Below are positions 49,778-59,996 of a DNA stretch of 64,000 nucleotides, one piece after another. The position numbers were made by a program, and so were the translations under genes. Positions within the stretch are counted from its first letter, which is position 1, and each line of letters begins with the position of its first letter. Under the pieces are notes generated by a model. The model worked only from the letters and a program-made list of their open reading frames with translations. It made no database searches and was not told the origin of the DNA. Source of the stretch: Clostridia bacterium (GTDB taxonomy: Bacteria; Bacillota; Clostridia; Christensenellales; Pumilibacteraceae); assembly GCA_022791915.1 (NCBI GenBank), contig JAAWAB010000021.1:25037-89036 (forward strand), in the 5' to 3' direction.

Positions 49778-51856
49778 CTATAATCCCGCAAAATAGGTGC
49801 GGGCGCGTTCCAATAGTCCTTCGTCGGTACAGCCGTCTAAAAAGCGGTTGGCATATTCGCGCGTGAGCGCATCCGCAGACGTGCCGCGCGCGCGGGCAAT
49901 GCGCGCATACCGCACGAACGCGTCTTCGCCGTCGGCGATTCTTACCAACTTTTTGAGCATAGCCGACGCCTTTTCCCGATTGCCGCTCTCGATTAAACAA
50001 TCCACGAGCGACGCCAAAATTATTTCGTCTTCTTTGAGCGCCAACGCCGACGCAAAGTACCGTTCGGCGCGCGCGTATTTTTTTTCGTGCAGGTACACAA
50101 GCCCCATGGCGTAAATATAATCGGCGTTATCCGTTTTACGCAACACTTTAAGATACTTTTTGGCGATTCCGCGGTTGCCGCCCGCCACCGCCGCCTTTAC
50201 CGCCGAAACGATATACTGCGTATCGTCCGAAATGCGCACAAGGTGTAAATAGTCGCCGAGCGCGTCGTTATACTCGCGCATGTGCATGTACGCGTCGGCA
50301 CGCACGCCGTAGCCGTACTCGGAGCGCGGACGCGTTTCTATATAGCGCGCCGCCCATTTCACCACGTTGCGGAAGTTAAACAAAAGTGCGTCCGATTCAA
50401 TCAGTCGTTCGAGCGTGACGTGATAGTCGGGATTTACGTCGAACGATTTCATAAGGTCGCCGTATGCCGCCGAAAAATCGCCGTCCGCCGAGTGGATTCC
50501 CGCGCGGATATTGTAATATATTTCGTTGGCTCTGCCGTCTAACAAATAGGTATCGAGCACCCGTAGCGCCTCTTTGGTGTGCCCTATGTTGCACAGGCAA
50601 AACGCTTTGTCGAGAACGGATTCGTTGAGTTTGTATACCTCGATGAGCACGTCGAGGTCGGCAATCGCCTTTTCGTACTCTTCGCACGCCATGTAAATTT
50701 CACTGCGGTTTAAGTAGGCGGACGGGTCGCGCGGGCGCACCGCCACCATTTCGTCGGCAACGGCAAGCGCCTTGCCGTATTCCTTGCTCTCGCGGTAAAT
50801 ATCTATCAGCCCCGCGTACGCGCCGCTGTAAAAGGTATCGGATATTCCTTTGGCTTCTTCGTATAAGCCGATTGCCTCGTTTATTCTGCCCGACTCGCGG
50901 TAAATGAGCGCGGCGTTATCGTAGAGCGACCAGGCGTGCACCGCAAAATCGCATTCGTCGCCGCATGCCTTACCCACCGCTATGGCTTTCAGATAATCGT
51001 CGAGCGCCTCGTTGTATTTTCCCGCCGTGTGATATGCGTATCCCCTGCGCGAATAGGCGGCAAACAGCGTTTTGCCGTTCGCCGTATCGTCTTGAATAAT
51101 AGGCGTATAGCGGGCGATGTTGTTTTCCGCGTCGCTCTTTTTTGGGTCGGGTTCGTACGCTTCCTGCGCGTCGATTTCCAACTCGAACGCCACCGTTTGC
51201 CCGCTCTCTTTCGCCTTGGGCGGCGCAATCATGGCAAAGTCGCACAAAAGCCCCTTTACCCGTCCGTCGGCGCCCACGCCCACGTACGCCGCATACGTTC
51301 CTTCGCCCCAGCCCGTGGCAAACACGGGCAGGCGCACGTCTTTTAAGGCGCACACTTGCGCGCAACTTCCGTCTAAACTCACCACGCCGTCGAGCGGGTG
51401 AAAACTGTCTTTGCCCGCGCGCACCAGTTCGCCGAACCGCGCCAACGTGCGGGTATCGCACACCGCGCCCAGCCCGCTGCCGATTGTTACGCCCACCTGC
51501 TCGCCCGCATGCGTCAGTTTGAAAATCTCGCGCTCGTCGGTAAACGCAAGTTGCCACTGCACCGATTTATGCAGTTCGCCGCCGTCCAACCCCGCAAGCG
51601 CAATCCGCTTTCCCTGTTCGGTACACACCGAAAGCGCAAACGGACGGTATTTGCCGCACGGAAATTCCGCCGTGAACGGCTTGCCGTCTTTGGGTCCGTA
51701 AGGGTCGAAAAAGCAGAACGCGCCGGTAGTGTTCTCTATTTCGTCCAGGTCGATGCGCGCAAGTTTGTAGCCCGCAAAATCCCCGCACGAAAGCGCGGAC
51801 GTATAGTCCGCCGTACCGTACAGTCTGCTTTTTCTGATGTGTACCGTTTTTTTCAT
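49778..51856 (-). CDS. DUF4241-like domain plus TPR repeats protein
   Basis: 692 residues. The N-terminal ~230 residues resemble DUF4241: FATGWGEGTYAAYVGVGADG followed by VKGLLCDFAM fits its GxGDGxYPV...DF core. The rest is helical repeats of TPR type (SRRGYAYHTAGKYNEALDDYLKAIAVG, YLNRSEIYMACEEYEKAIADLD and several more, ~residues 270-640). No signal peptide or span; probably a cytoplasmic interaction protein. It starts 9 bases after dapL and is the last gene of the long operon; its role there is unknown. Confidence 0.8.
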   Translation of the reverse strand: MKKTVHIRKSRLYGTADYTSALSCGDFAGYKLARIDLDEIENTTGAFCFFDPYGPKDGKPFTAEFPCGKYRPFALSVCTEQGKRIALAGLDGGELHKSVQWQLAFTDEREIFKLTHAGEQVGVTIGSGLGAVCDTRTLARFGELVRAGKDSFHPLDGVVSLDGSCAQVCALKDVRLPVFATGWGEGTYAAYVGVGADGRVKGLLCDFAMIAPPKAKESGQTVAFELEIDAQEAYEPDPKKSDAENNIARYTPIIQDDTANGKTLFAAYSRRGYAYHTAGKYNEALDDYLKAIAVGKACGDECDFAVHAWSLYDNAALIYRESGRINEAIGLYEEAKGISDTFYSGAYAGLIDIYRESKEYGKALAVADEMVAVRPRDPSAYLNRSEIYMACEEYEKAIADLDVLIEVYKLNESVLDKAFCLCNIGHTKEALRVLDTYLLDGRANEIYYNIRAGIHSADGDFSAAYGDLMKSFDVNPDYHVTLERLIESDALLFNFRNVVKWAARYIETRPRSEYGYGVRADAYMHMREYNDALGDYLHLVRISDDTQYIVSAVKAAVAGGNRGIAKKYLKVLRKTDNADYIYAMGLVYLHEKKYARAERYFASALALKEDEIILASLVDCLIESGNREKASAMLKKLVRIADGEDAFVRYARIARARGTSADALTREYANRFLDGCTDEGLLERARTYFAGL

Positions 51857-51865
51857 GATGAAAAC

Positions 51866-53026
51866 TTACAATATTTTTTTCAGCCGTCGCATGGCTTCTT
51901 GGGTATGCTCGTAGTCGTTAAAGGCGGTAAGACGAAAGAATCCTTCGCCGTTCTTGCCGAATCCCGCGCCCGGCGTGCCCACCACGTTCGCATCGGCAAG
52001 CAGGCGGTCGAAAAACGCCCAACTGTCGGTGCCGCAATGCAGCCAAATGTACGGCGAGTTGACGCCGCCCGTATGATAAACGCCCATTTCTTTGAGCGTG
52101 TCGGAGATGAGCGCGGCGTTCTTTTTGTACACCGCCACGTTGCCCGCAATCTGCGCTCTGCCTTCGGGCGAAAACACCGCCTCCGCCATGCGCTGCACGA
52201 TATACGAAACGCCGTTGAACTTTGTAGACTGACGGCGAAGCCATAAACCGTTCAGCTTTCCCAGCTTGTGCGGCACGATACAGTAGCCGCAACGCGTGCC
52301 CGTGAAGCCCGCCGTTTTGCTCAACGAACAAAATTCCACCGCGCAACGGTCGGCGCCGGGGATTTCGTAAATAGAGCGCGGCAGTTCGGGGTCGGACACA
52401 AAATATTCGTATGCCGCGTCGAACAGAATCACCGCATCGCACGCGCGCGCATAATCCACCCACTTTTTCAGGCGTTCGCGGTCGTATACCGCGCCCGTGG
52501 GATTGTTGGGCGAGCAAATGTAGATAAGGTCTGCTTTCACGCTTTCGTCGGGCAACGGCAAAAAGTCGTTTTCGCGCGTGGCGTTTGCATACACGATTTT
52601 TCTGCCCTGCATGAGATTGGTATCCACGTACACGGGATACACGGGGTCGGGCACCGACACAACGCAGTCTTCGTCGAACAAATCGAGAAAGTTCCCGATG
52701 TCCGATTTGGCGCCGTCGGAAACGAATACTTCGCTCTCTTTGATTTTAATACCCCGTTCTACGTAGTACGCAACAATCGCCTGCGTTAAAAAGGTGTAGC
52801 CGCGGTACGGACCGTACCCGTGGAACGTTTCTTTTTCGCCCATTTCGTGCGCGGCGCGCATGCCCGCGTCTACCACGACGGAACAAAGCGGCAACGTCAC
52901 GTCGCCGATTCCCAACTTGATGATATCTTTTTCGGGATGCGCGGCTTTGTATGCCGCCACACGGTTTTCCACTTCGGCAAACAGGTAGTTATCTTTAAGT
53001 AAATCGAAGTTTTTGTTTAAGCGCAT
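51866..53026 (-). CDS. dapL: LL-diaminopimelate aminotransferase DapL
   Basis: PLP enzyme making LL-DAP directly from tetrahydrodipicolinate, bypassing DapD/C/E. About 386 residues: NYLFAEVENRVAAYKAAHP, LGIGDVTLPLCSVV, FHGYGPYRGY, YICSPNNPTGAVY, and the PLP lysine in SLSKTAGFTGTRCG. I prefer ATG 53026 (MRLNKNF, the family N-terminus, 10 bases after GGGAG) over 53035, which overlaps the pyrG stop. LL-DAP is the substrate of the DapF domain encoded two genes upstream. Confidence 0.95.
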   Translation of the reverse strand: MRLNKNFDLLKDNYLFAEVENRVAAYKAAHPEKDIIKLGIGDVTLPLCSVVVDAGMRAAHEMGEKETFHGYGPYRGYTFLTQAIVAYYVERGIKIKESEVFVSDGAKSDIGNFLDLFDEDCVVSVPDPVYPVYVDTNLMQGRKIVYANATRENDFLPLPDESVKADLIYICSPNNPTGAVYDRERLKKWVDYARACDAVILFDAAYEYFVSDPELPRSIYEIPGADRCAVEFCSLSKTAGFTGTRCGYCIVPHKLGKLNGLWLRRQSTKFNGVSYIVQRMAEAVFSPEGRAQIAGNVAVYKKNAALISDTLKEMGVYHTGGVNSPYIWLHCGTDSWAFFDRLLADANVVGTPGAGFGKNGEGFFRLTAFNDYEHTQEAMRRLKKIL

Positions 53027-53031
53027 TGCTT

Positions 53032-54651
53032 TCATTCTCCCTTGGTGTCCTGCCTATTTTTTAACGACGCCGCAATGAACCGCACGAAAAGCGGGTGCGG
53101 ACGGTGCGGGCGCGACTTGAACTCGGGGTGATACTGCACGCCGAGATGAAATCTTTTTCCGGAGATTTCCACCGCTTCCACCAGTGTGCCGTCGGGGCTT
53201 GTGCCGCAAATGCAAAGCCCTTTTTCCTCGAACAAATCGCGGTAGGCGTTGTTGAACTCGTATCTGTGGCGGTGCCGTTCCATAATGCTCTTTTCGCCGT
53301 ATGCCGCAGATAACGTGCTGTTTTCTTTTATCACGCACTCGTAGGCACCCAGACGCATGCTGCCGCCCGTGTTCTCGTAGCCGATTTGCCCTTCCATAAT
53401 ATCAATGACTTTGTTCTGCGATTCCACGTCGAACTCGCGGCTGTTGGCGTCGGATAGCCCCGCCACGTGACGGGCAAAATCGATGACGGCAATCTGCATA
53501 CCGAGGCAGATTCCGAAGTACGGCAAATCGTGCTCGCGGCAGTACCGCGCCGAACACACCATGCCTTCTATGCCGCGGTCGCCGAATCCGCCGGGAACGA
53601 TGATTCCGTCGCACCCCCCGAGCAGTTCGGGCGCCGATTGCGGCGTAATCTGTTCGGCGTCAATCCATCTTAAATCGATTTTTGCGCCGTTTTCTATGCC
53701 CGCGTGCGTGAGCGCTTCCACAATGGAAAGATAGGTGTCGTACATCTTTACGTATTTGCCCACAAGCCCGATGGTGACTACTTTATCGCGCGCATACGCT
53801 TTTTCCAGCATGCCTTTCCACAGCGTAAGGTCGGGCGGATTGTCGTCTAACCCCAACTCACGCGAAACAATCTGCGAAAAATTGCTTTCTTCGAGCATGA
53901 TAGGCGCCTCGTATAAAAGCGAAACGTCGCGGTTTTCGATTACGCAGTCGGGCGATACGTTGCAGAACATGGAAATTTTTCTGCGCGCCGATTCGTCGAT
54001 ATGGCGGTTGCAACGCAACACCACCAGATTGGGCGAAATGCCCAAACTCTGCAATTCTTTCACGCTGTGCTGGGTGGGTTTGGTTTTCATTTCGCCGCTC
54101 GAACTGATAACGGGCGCAAGCGTAACGTGCAAAAACAGGCAGTTTTCCCGCCCCGCCTCGTTGGACACCTGACGGATTGCTTCCAAAAAGGGTAAACTCT
54201 CTATATCGCCCGTCGTGCCGCCGATTTCGGTGATTACGACGTCGGCGGCAATCTTTTTGCCCACCGAATAGATGAACCGCTTGATTTCGTTGGTTACGTG
54301 CGGAATGACCTGCACCGTTTCGCCGTTGTATACCCCTTTGCGCTCGTTATCCAGCACGTTCCAGTACACTTTGCCGGTGGTGAGATTGCTGTATTTATTG
54401 AGATTTTCGTCTATAAAACGCTCGTAATGCCCCAAATCCAAATCGGTTTCGGCGCCGTCTTCGGTTACGAACACTTCGCCGTGCTGATACGGACTCATGG
54501 TGCCCGGGTCCATGTTGATATACGGGTCGAGTTTTTGCGCAATCACTTTCAGCCCTTTGGCTTTGAGCATCATGCCGATACTGGCGGCTGTTACGCCCTT
54601 ACCCAATCCCGACACCACGCCGCCCGTAACAAAGATATATTTGGTTGTCAT
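53032..54651 (-). CDS. pyrG: CTP synthase PyrG
   Basis: Converts UTP to CTP with glutamine as nitrogen donor. 539 residues: synthetase domain starting KYIFVTGGVVSGLGKGVTAASIG, KLDPYINMDPGTMSP, GGTTGDIESLPFLEA, then a class I glutamine amidotransferase domain with the nucleophile in FGICLGMQ and His-Glu in GVQYHPEF. The ATG overlaps the end of the carB-dapF gene (ATGA); AAAGGAG lies 10 bases before it. Confidence 0.98.
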   Translation of the reverse strand: MTTKYIFVTGGVVSGLGKGVTAASIGMMLKAKGLKVIAQKLDPYINMDPGTMSPYQHGEVFVTEDGAETDLDLGHYERFIDENLNKYSNLTTGKVYWNVLDNERKGVYNGETVQVIPHVTNEIKRFIYSVGKKIAADVVITEIGGTTGDIESLPFLEAIRQVSNEAGRENCLFLHVTLAPVISSSGEMKTKPTQHSVKELQSLGISPNLVVLRCNRHIDESARRKISMFCNVSPDCVIENRDVSLLYEAPIMLEESNFSQIVSRELGLDDNPPDLTLWKGMLEKAYARDKVVTIGLVGKYVKMYDTYLSIVEALTHAGIENGAKIDLRWIDAEQITPQSAPELLGGCDGIIVPGGFGDRGIEGMVCSARYCREHDLPYFGICLGMQIAVIDFARHVAGLSDANSREFDVESQNKVIDIMEGQIGYENTGGSMRLGAYECVIKENSTLSAAYGEKSIMERHRHRYEFNNAYRDLFEEKGLCICGTSPDGTLVEAVEISGKRFHLGVQYHPEFKSRPHRPHPLFVRFIAASLKNRQDTKGE

Positions 54652-57600
54652 AAACGCACCACTCCTTTGAAGATTTCGCACGCTTCACCCGTCATGTAAA
54701 CGGTTTCGCCCGTGTATTCAATCGTAAGTTCGCCGCCCGTAAGCCGCACCGACACTTCGGCGCCTTGGTCGCAGTAGCCGCCGCGTACCGCCGCCGCAAC
54801 CGCCGCGCACGCGCCCGTGCCGCAGGCATACGTTTCGCCCGAACCGCGCTCCCACACCCGCATTTTAATGTGCGTGCGGTCTATCACCTGCACAAACTCT
54901 ACGTTTACGCGCTCGGGGAACAGCGGGTCGCATTCGATTGCCTTGCCGATTTTCGCCACGTCGGTCTGCGCCACGTTTTCCACAAACATCACGCAGTGCG
55001 GATTGCCCATGGATACGCACGTGATTTCCCGCTCGGCGCCGCCCACGTTCATCTTTTTGCCGATTACTTCGGCGTTCGTTGCCACGGGAATCTTACTCGG
55101 CTCGAATACGGGCGCGCCCATATCCACCCGCGCCGAGTTCACCTGCCCCGCGCGCACGAACAGCCACAGCTTTTTAATGCCGCTCTTGGTTTCTATGGTG
55201 ATTTCGCGCTTGTCGCCTATCTTGCCGTAATCGTATAAATATTTCGCCACGCAACGAATCGCGTTGCCGCACATCATGCCCTCGGTGCCGTCGGCGTTAA
55301 ACATGCGCATTTTCGCGTCCGCTACGTCGGACGGATAAATGAATACCGCGCCGTCGCCGCCCACGCCGAAATGCCGCTCGGAGAGCGTGACCGCAATGGA
55401 TTCCATGTTGGTAATCGGGCGGTTTAAGCAGTCGATGTAAATGTAATCGTTGCCGCAACCCTGCATTTTGATAAACTGCAATTTTTGCCGCTCGGTGCGC
55501 ATGTTGTTAATGTTCACAAGTTCGGTGTTGTATGCCGAATACCGCGATTTGAGCGAGAACGCCAGCGCGCTCGCCGTGTCGATACTCGTAAGGCACGGTA
55601 TGGCAAGCGACACCGCTCTGCGCCGCAATTTCACGTCGTCTTCGGTGGGCACCCGCCCTTTGGTAGACGTAGATACGAACAGGTCGATTTTGCCGCTCGA
55701 CAGCAGCGTCATGGTGTTTTCTTCGGCGCACTCGCTGATTTTTTTCACCACGCTCACGGGGAATCCGCTCTTGCGGATAATGCGCGCCGTGCCTTCGGTG
55801 GCATAAATCTCGTACCCCAGTTCGCTGTACGCCTTTGCCACGTCGGCAATTTCGGGCTTGTCCGAATCACGCACCGAAATAAGTATGCCGCCCGTCTTTT
55901 GCATTTTGTAGCTTGCCGCAAGCAAGCCTTTATAGAGCGCTTCGTCCAGCGATTTGCCTATGCCCAACACTTCGCCCGTGGATTTCATTTCGGGTCCCAA
56001 ATGCGTGTCCAAATCGGCAAGTTTTTCAAAGCTGAAAATGGGCACTTTTACCGCCACGTACGGCGCGGGTTTGTATAGCCCCGTCCCGTATCCCAGTTTG
56101 TTGAGCTTTTTGCCTAACATGCACAGCGTGGCAAGCTGAATCATGGGCACGCCCGTCACTTTGGAGATGTACGGAATGGTGCGCGACGAACGAGGATTCA
56201 CTTCTATCACGTAAATCTTGCCGTCGCAGATGATGTACTGAATGTTCACAAGCCCTTTCGTGCCGAGCGAGCGGGCGAGTTTTTGGGTGTATTCCACCAA
56301 CTTTTCGCGCATCACGTCGGTTACGTTGGGCGCGGGATACACGGCAATACTGTCGCCGCTGTGAATGCCCGCGCGCTCGATGTGTTCCATAATGCCGGGA
56401 ATGAGAATGTCTTCCCCGTCGCAAATGGCGTCCACTTCGATTTCGGTGCCCATAATGTACTTATCGATTAAAATGTTATTGTCTTTATTCTCGGCAAGAA
56501 TAATGCGCATATATTCACGTATATCCGACTCGGAGAACGCAATAATCATATTCTGCCCGCCGAGCACGTAACTGGGGCGCATGAGCACGGGATACCCCAG
56601 CGTCGCCCCCGCTTTTAGAGCTTCTTCGGTGGTTTTTACCGTCACGCCCTTGGGACGCGCAATCTCCAACTCTTCCAAAAGGGCGTCGAACCGTTCTCTG
56701 TCTTCGGCGCGGTCGATGCTGTCGGCGCTCGTGCCCAAAATGCGCACACCGTTATCCGATAAGTGTTTGGTGAGTTTGATAGCTGTCTGCCCGCCGAACG
56801 CCACCACCACGCCGTACGGCTTTTCGGTGGCAATCACGTTGTCTACGTCCTCGGCGGTAAGCGGCTCGAAGTACAACCTGTCCGCCGTGTCGAAGTCTGT
56901 GGAAACCGTTTCGGGATTGTTGTTCACAATCGCCACTTCGTAGCCCGCTTCTTTGAGCGCCCACACGCAGTGCACCGACGCGTAGTCGAATTCGATTCCC
57001 TGCCCTATGCGAATGGGACCCGAGCCGAACACGATTACGCGGCGCTTATCCGACTTTTTCTCCGCCATGAATGCCGTAGCTTCGTTTTCGGTATCGTATG
57101 TGGAATAGAAATAGGGCGTTTCCGCTTTGAACTCGGCGCCGCAGGTATCCACCATTTTGTACACGGCGCGCAGGTGCTTGGGAAGTTTCTGCCCCGAGAG
57201 CGCCGCAAGCGCTTTATCGGGATACCCTAATTTTTTGGCGCGCAGATACGTTTCGGAATCGAGCGCCTTGCCGCAAATGCTCTTTTCAAAGCGCACGAGA
57301 TTTTCGATTTTATCCAAAAACCACTTGTCTATGCGCGTTTTGTCGGCAATCTGTTGCACGGTGAATCCGCGACACAGCGCCTCGTATAACAAAAACAGTC
57401 GATAGTCGGACGCGGGCATGAGTCCCTCGAACACCTGCTCGTCCGTCCAATCGGCAAACCGTTCCGATTTGAGCGTGAGTTGATTCTCCGCGCCGCGCAC
57501 CGCCTTTAACAGCGCCGCCTCGAAGTAGGGCGCAATCGCCATCACTTCGCCCGTGGCTTTCATCTGCGTGCCCAACGTGCGTTTGGCGTACACGAATTTA

Positions 57601-58688
57601 TCGAACGGCCACTTGGGCAGTTTTACTACCACGTAGTCTACCGTGGGCTCGAAACAGGCGCACGTTTTCTTTGTTACGGCGTTGGGAATTTCGTCTAACG
57701 TATACCCTAACGCGAGCAACGTGGCTACTTTTGCAATGGGATACCCCGTCGCCTTACTGGCAAGCGCCGACGAGCGGCTGACGCGCGGATTCACTTCTAT
57801 GACCGCATATTCGAAACTGTCGGGTTTGAGCGCGAACTGACAGTTGCACCCGCCCACTACGTCGAGCGCGGTGATAATATCGAGCGCCGCGCTGCGCAGC
57901 ATTTGGAATTCCTTGTCGGCAAGCGTCATGGTGGGCGCCACCACCACGCTGTCGCCCGTATGGATTCCCACGGGGTCGAGATTCTCCATACTGCAAACGG
58001 CAATCACGTTGCCCGCACTGTCGCGTATCACTTCGAATTCGATTTCCTTCCAGCCGTATATGCTCTTTTCCACAAGCACTTGCCCGATGGGACTCATTTC
58101 CAGTCCGCCCTTGGTAATCTCGCGCAGTTCGGCTTCGGTTTCGGCTATGCCGCCGCCCGCACCGCCCAACGTGAACGCGGGGCGGATAATAATGGGATAC
58201 CCGATTTCGCTCGCAAAACGCACCGCCGATTCCACGTCGGTTACCACAAGCGACGGCACCACGGGTTGCCCTATGGAAAGCATGGTGTCTTTGAACATCT
58301 GGCGGTCCTCGGCTTTATCGATGGTTTCCACCTTCATGCCGAGCAAACGCACGTTGCGGCTTTCTAAAAAGCCCGATTTTGCCAACTGCATGGAAAGCGT
58401 AAGCCCCGTTTGCCCGCCGAGCGACGGCAGAATGCTGTCGGGCTTTTCCAGGTCGATAATGCGCTCCAACGTCGTCAGATTGAGCGGCTCTATGTAAATG
58501 GCATCCGCCATGGCTTTGTCGGTCATAATCGTGGCGGGGTTGCTGTTTACCAGCACCACTTCGATTTTCTCCGCTTTGAGCGTGCGGCATGCTTGCGTGC
58601 CCGCATAGTCGAATTCCGCCGCCTGCCCGATTGTTATCGGACCCGACCCAATCACCAATACTTTTTTAATATCCTTATTCTTCGGCAT
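54648..58688 (-). CDS. carB-dapF: Fusion: carbamoyl-phosphate synthase large subunit + diaminopimelate epimerase
   Basis: One uninterrupted frame of 1346 codons. Residues 1 to ~1062 are CarB of normal length: two ATP-grasp halves (VLVIGSGPITIGQAAEFDYAG and VIVFGSGPIRIGQGIEFDYA, each with its metal-binding ENLDPVG / MEHIERAG region) and a C-terminal MGS-like allosteric domain. Residues ~1063-1346 are a complete DapF: FIKMQGCGNDYIYID, catalytic Cys in MMCGNAIRC and in YACGTGACAA, and the central VSMGNPHCVMF. The junction (near 55502) has no linker, and no ribosome site precedes the DapF-start methionine. CarB makes carbamoyl phosphate for pyrimidines and arginine; DapF makes meso-DAP for MurE and lysine. 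A lost stop codon in the assembly is the alternative. Confidence 0.93.
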   Translation of the reverse strand: MPKNKDIKKVLVIGSGPITIGQAAEFDYAGTQACRTLKAEKIEVVLVNSNPATIMTDKAMADAIYIEPLNLTTLERIIDLEKPDSILPSLGGQTGLTLSMQLAKSGFLESRNVRLLGMKVETIDKAEDRQMFKDTMLSIGQPVVPSLVVTDVESAVRFASEIGYPIIIRPAFTLGGAGGGIAETEAELREITKGGLEMSPIGQVLVEKSIYGWKEIEFEVIRDSAGNVIAVCSMENLDPVGIHTGDSVVVAPTMTLADKEFQMLRSAALDIITALDVVGGCNCQFALKPDSFEYAVIEVNPRVSRSSALASKATGYPIAKVATLLALGYTLDEIPNAVTKKTCACFEPTVDYVVVKLPKWPFDKFVYAKRTLGTQMKATGEVMAIAPYFEAALLKAVRGAENQLTLKSERFADWTDEQVFEGLMPASDYRLFLLYEALCRGFTVQQIADKTRIDKWFLDKIENLVRFEKSICGKALDSETYLRAKKLGYPDKALAALSGQKLPKHLRAVYKMVDTCGAEFKAETPYFYSTYDTENEATAFMAEKKSDKRRVIVFGSGPIRIGQGIEFDYASVHCVWALKEAGYEVAIVNNNPETVSTDFDTADRLYFEPLTAEDVDNVIATEKPYGVVVAFGGQTAIKLTKHLSDNGVRILGTSADSIDRAEDRERFDALLEELEIARPKGVTVKTTEEALKAGATLGYPVLMRPSYVLGGQNMIIAFSESDIREYMRIILAENKDNNILIDKYIMGTEIEVDAICDGEDILIPGIMEHIERAGIHSGDSIAVYPAPNVTDVMREKLVEYTQKLARSLGTKGLVNIQYIICDGKIYVIEVNPRSSRTIPYISKVTGVPMIQLATLCMLGKKLNKLGYGTGLYKPAPYVAVKVPIFSFEKLADLDTHLGPEMKSTGEVLGIGKSLDEALYKGLLAASYKMQKTGGILISVRDSDKPEIADVAKAYSELGYEIYATEGTARIIRKSGFPVSVVKKISECAEENTMTLLSSGKIDLFVSTSTKGRVPTEDDVKLRRRAVSLAIPCLTSIDTASALAFSLKSRYSAYNTELVNINNMRTERQKLQFIKMQGCGNDYIYIDCLNRPITNMESIAVTLSERHFGVGGDGAVFIYPSDVADAKMRMFNADGTEGMMCGNAIRCVAKYLYDYGKIGDKREITIETKSGIKKLWLFVRAGQVNSARVDMGAPVFEPSKIPVATNAEVIGKKMNVGGAEREITCVSMGNPHCVMFVENVAQTDVAKIGKAIECDPLFPERVNVEFVQVIDRTHIKMRVWERGSGETYACGTGACAAVAAAVRGGYCDQGAEVSVRLTGGELTIEYTGETVYMTGEACEIFKGVVRL

Positions 58689-58695
58689 CTCTTTT

Positions 58696-58895
58696 TTCTC
58701 CGCGATGTTTTTTTACTTTTCTAAAAATCCCGTTTCGTCCGCGACGCTATTCGTTCCGTTCTTCCTGCCTTGCGTTCGCTATTTTTCTCCGCGACGTTTT
58801 TTTACTTTTCTAAAAATCCCGTTTCGTCCGCGACGCAACCCGTTCCGTTTTCTTGTTTTGCGTTCGCTATTTTTCTCCGCGACGTTTTTATTCTT
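58696..58895. repeat. Tandem direct repeat between carA and carB
   Basis: A unit of 88-89 bases occurs about 2.3 times: TTCTCCGCGA(T/C)G begins at 58696, 58785 and 58873. On the transcribed strand every copy carries GTCGCGGAGAA, the same sequence that acts as the carB ribosome site. The gap is the only long one in the operon. Confidence 0.85.
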
Positions 58896-58919
58896 TCATT
58901 CAAACCGTTTCGTCTGTTT

Positions 58920-59996
58920 TTATTTCTTTCCGTTTTGTTCCATCAGCTCAAAAAAGCGGTCGAACAAAAAGTTTGTATCGTGCGGTCCGCCGCACGCTTC
59001 GGGGTGAAATTGCACCGAAAACGCGGGCATGTCCGAATAGTCGATTCCTTCCGCCGTTTTGTCGTTCGCGTTGGTGTAGCGTAGCGTTGCGCTCTCGGGC
59101 AACGACGACGGCAACACCGCATAGCCGTGATTCTGGCTGGTAATGTACGTTCTGCCCGTAATGGTATCGCGCACGGGCTGATTGGCGCCGCGGTGTCCGA
59201 ATTTCAGCTTTACGGTGGTCGCCCCGTGCGAGAGCGCAAGCAACTGGTGCCCCAAGCAGATTCCGAACGTGGGGATTTTATGTTCGTTGAGTTTTTTCAG
59301 TTCGGCGATAATCTCGGTATTGTCGGCAGGGTCGCCGCCGCCGTTCGTAAGCATTACGCCGTCGGGATTGAGCTGTAAAATCCGCTCGCAAGTGGTGTAC
59401 GACGGCACGCGCACCAACGTGCAATCGCGCTTTAACAGTTCGCGTTCTATGTTCGATTTGGCGCCGAAATCCCACAGCACCACTTTTTTGCGCCCCGTGC
59501 CGAACGTGCGTTCTTCTTTGCCCGTTGTACTTAAAACGGCGTTTTGCACCTTGAACGCTTTAATCGTTTTCAGTAGGTCGGGCGTAACCGTTTTTTTATC
59601 GGTAATGAGTCCGTTCATAACACCCTTACTGCGGATTTTCTTGGTGAGCGCGCGTGTATCGATATCGCACAGCCCCACGATATTATTGCGCGCAAGGTAT
59701 TCGTTCAGTTCGCTCTCCATGCGAAAGTTACTGCCGCACTCGCACAGTTCGCGCACGATATACCCTTTCAGATACGGCTTGTCGCTCTCCGAATCGGCGG
59801 CAATCGCGCCGTAGTTGCCTATCAGCGGGAACGTGTGCGTAACAATCTGCCCGTAATAGCTCGGGTCGGTCAGCGTTTCCATGTAGCCGCCCATGCCCGT
59901 GGTGAACACCACTTCGCCCAACACTTCGCCGTCGGCGCCCATTGCCGCACCCTCGAACACACTGCCGTCCGATAGTATCAAATATCTTTTTTTCAT
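58920..59996 (-). CDS. carA: Carbamoyl-phosphate synthase small subunit CarA
   Basis: Glutaminase subunit that channels ammonia to CarB. 358 residues: N-terminal DGSVFEGAAMGADGEVLGEVVFTTGMGGYMETLTDPSY, and a class I amidotransferase with the nucleophilic Cys in FGICLGHQ and His-Glu in FSVQFHPEA. The substrate loop GHRGANQPV is typical. The start overlaps purF by 4 bases (ATGA). Confidence 0.97.
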   Translation of the reverse strand: MKKRYLILSDGSVFEGAAMGADGEVLGEVVFTTGMGGYMETLTDPSYYGQIVTHTFPLIGNYGAIAADSESDKPYLKGYIVRELCECGSNFRMESELNEYLARNNIVGLCDIDTRALTKKIRSKGVMNGLITDKKTVTPDLLKTIKAFKVQNAVLSTTGKEERTFGTGRKKVVLWDFGAKSNIERELLKRDCTLVRVPSYTTCERILQLNPDGVMLTNGGGDPADNTEIIAELKKLNEHKIPTFGICLGHQLLALSHGATTVKLKFGHRGANQPVRDTITGRTYITSQNHGYAVLPSSLPESATLRYTNANDKTAEGIDYSDMPAFSVQFHPEACGGPHDTNFLFDRFFELMEQNGKK

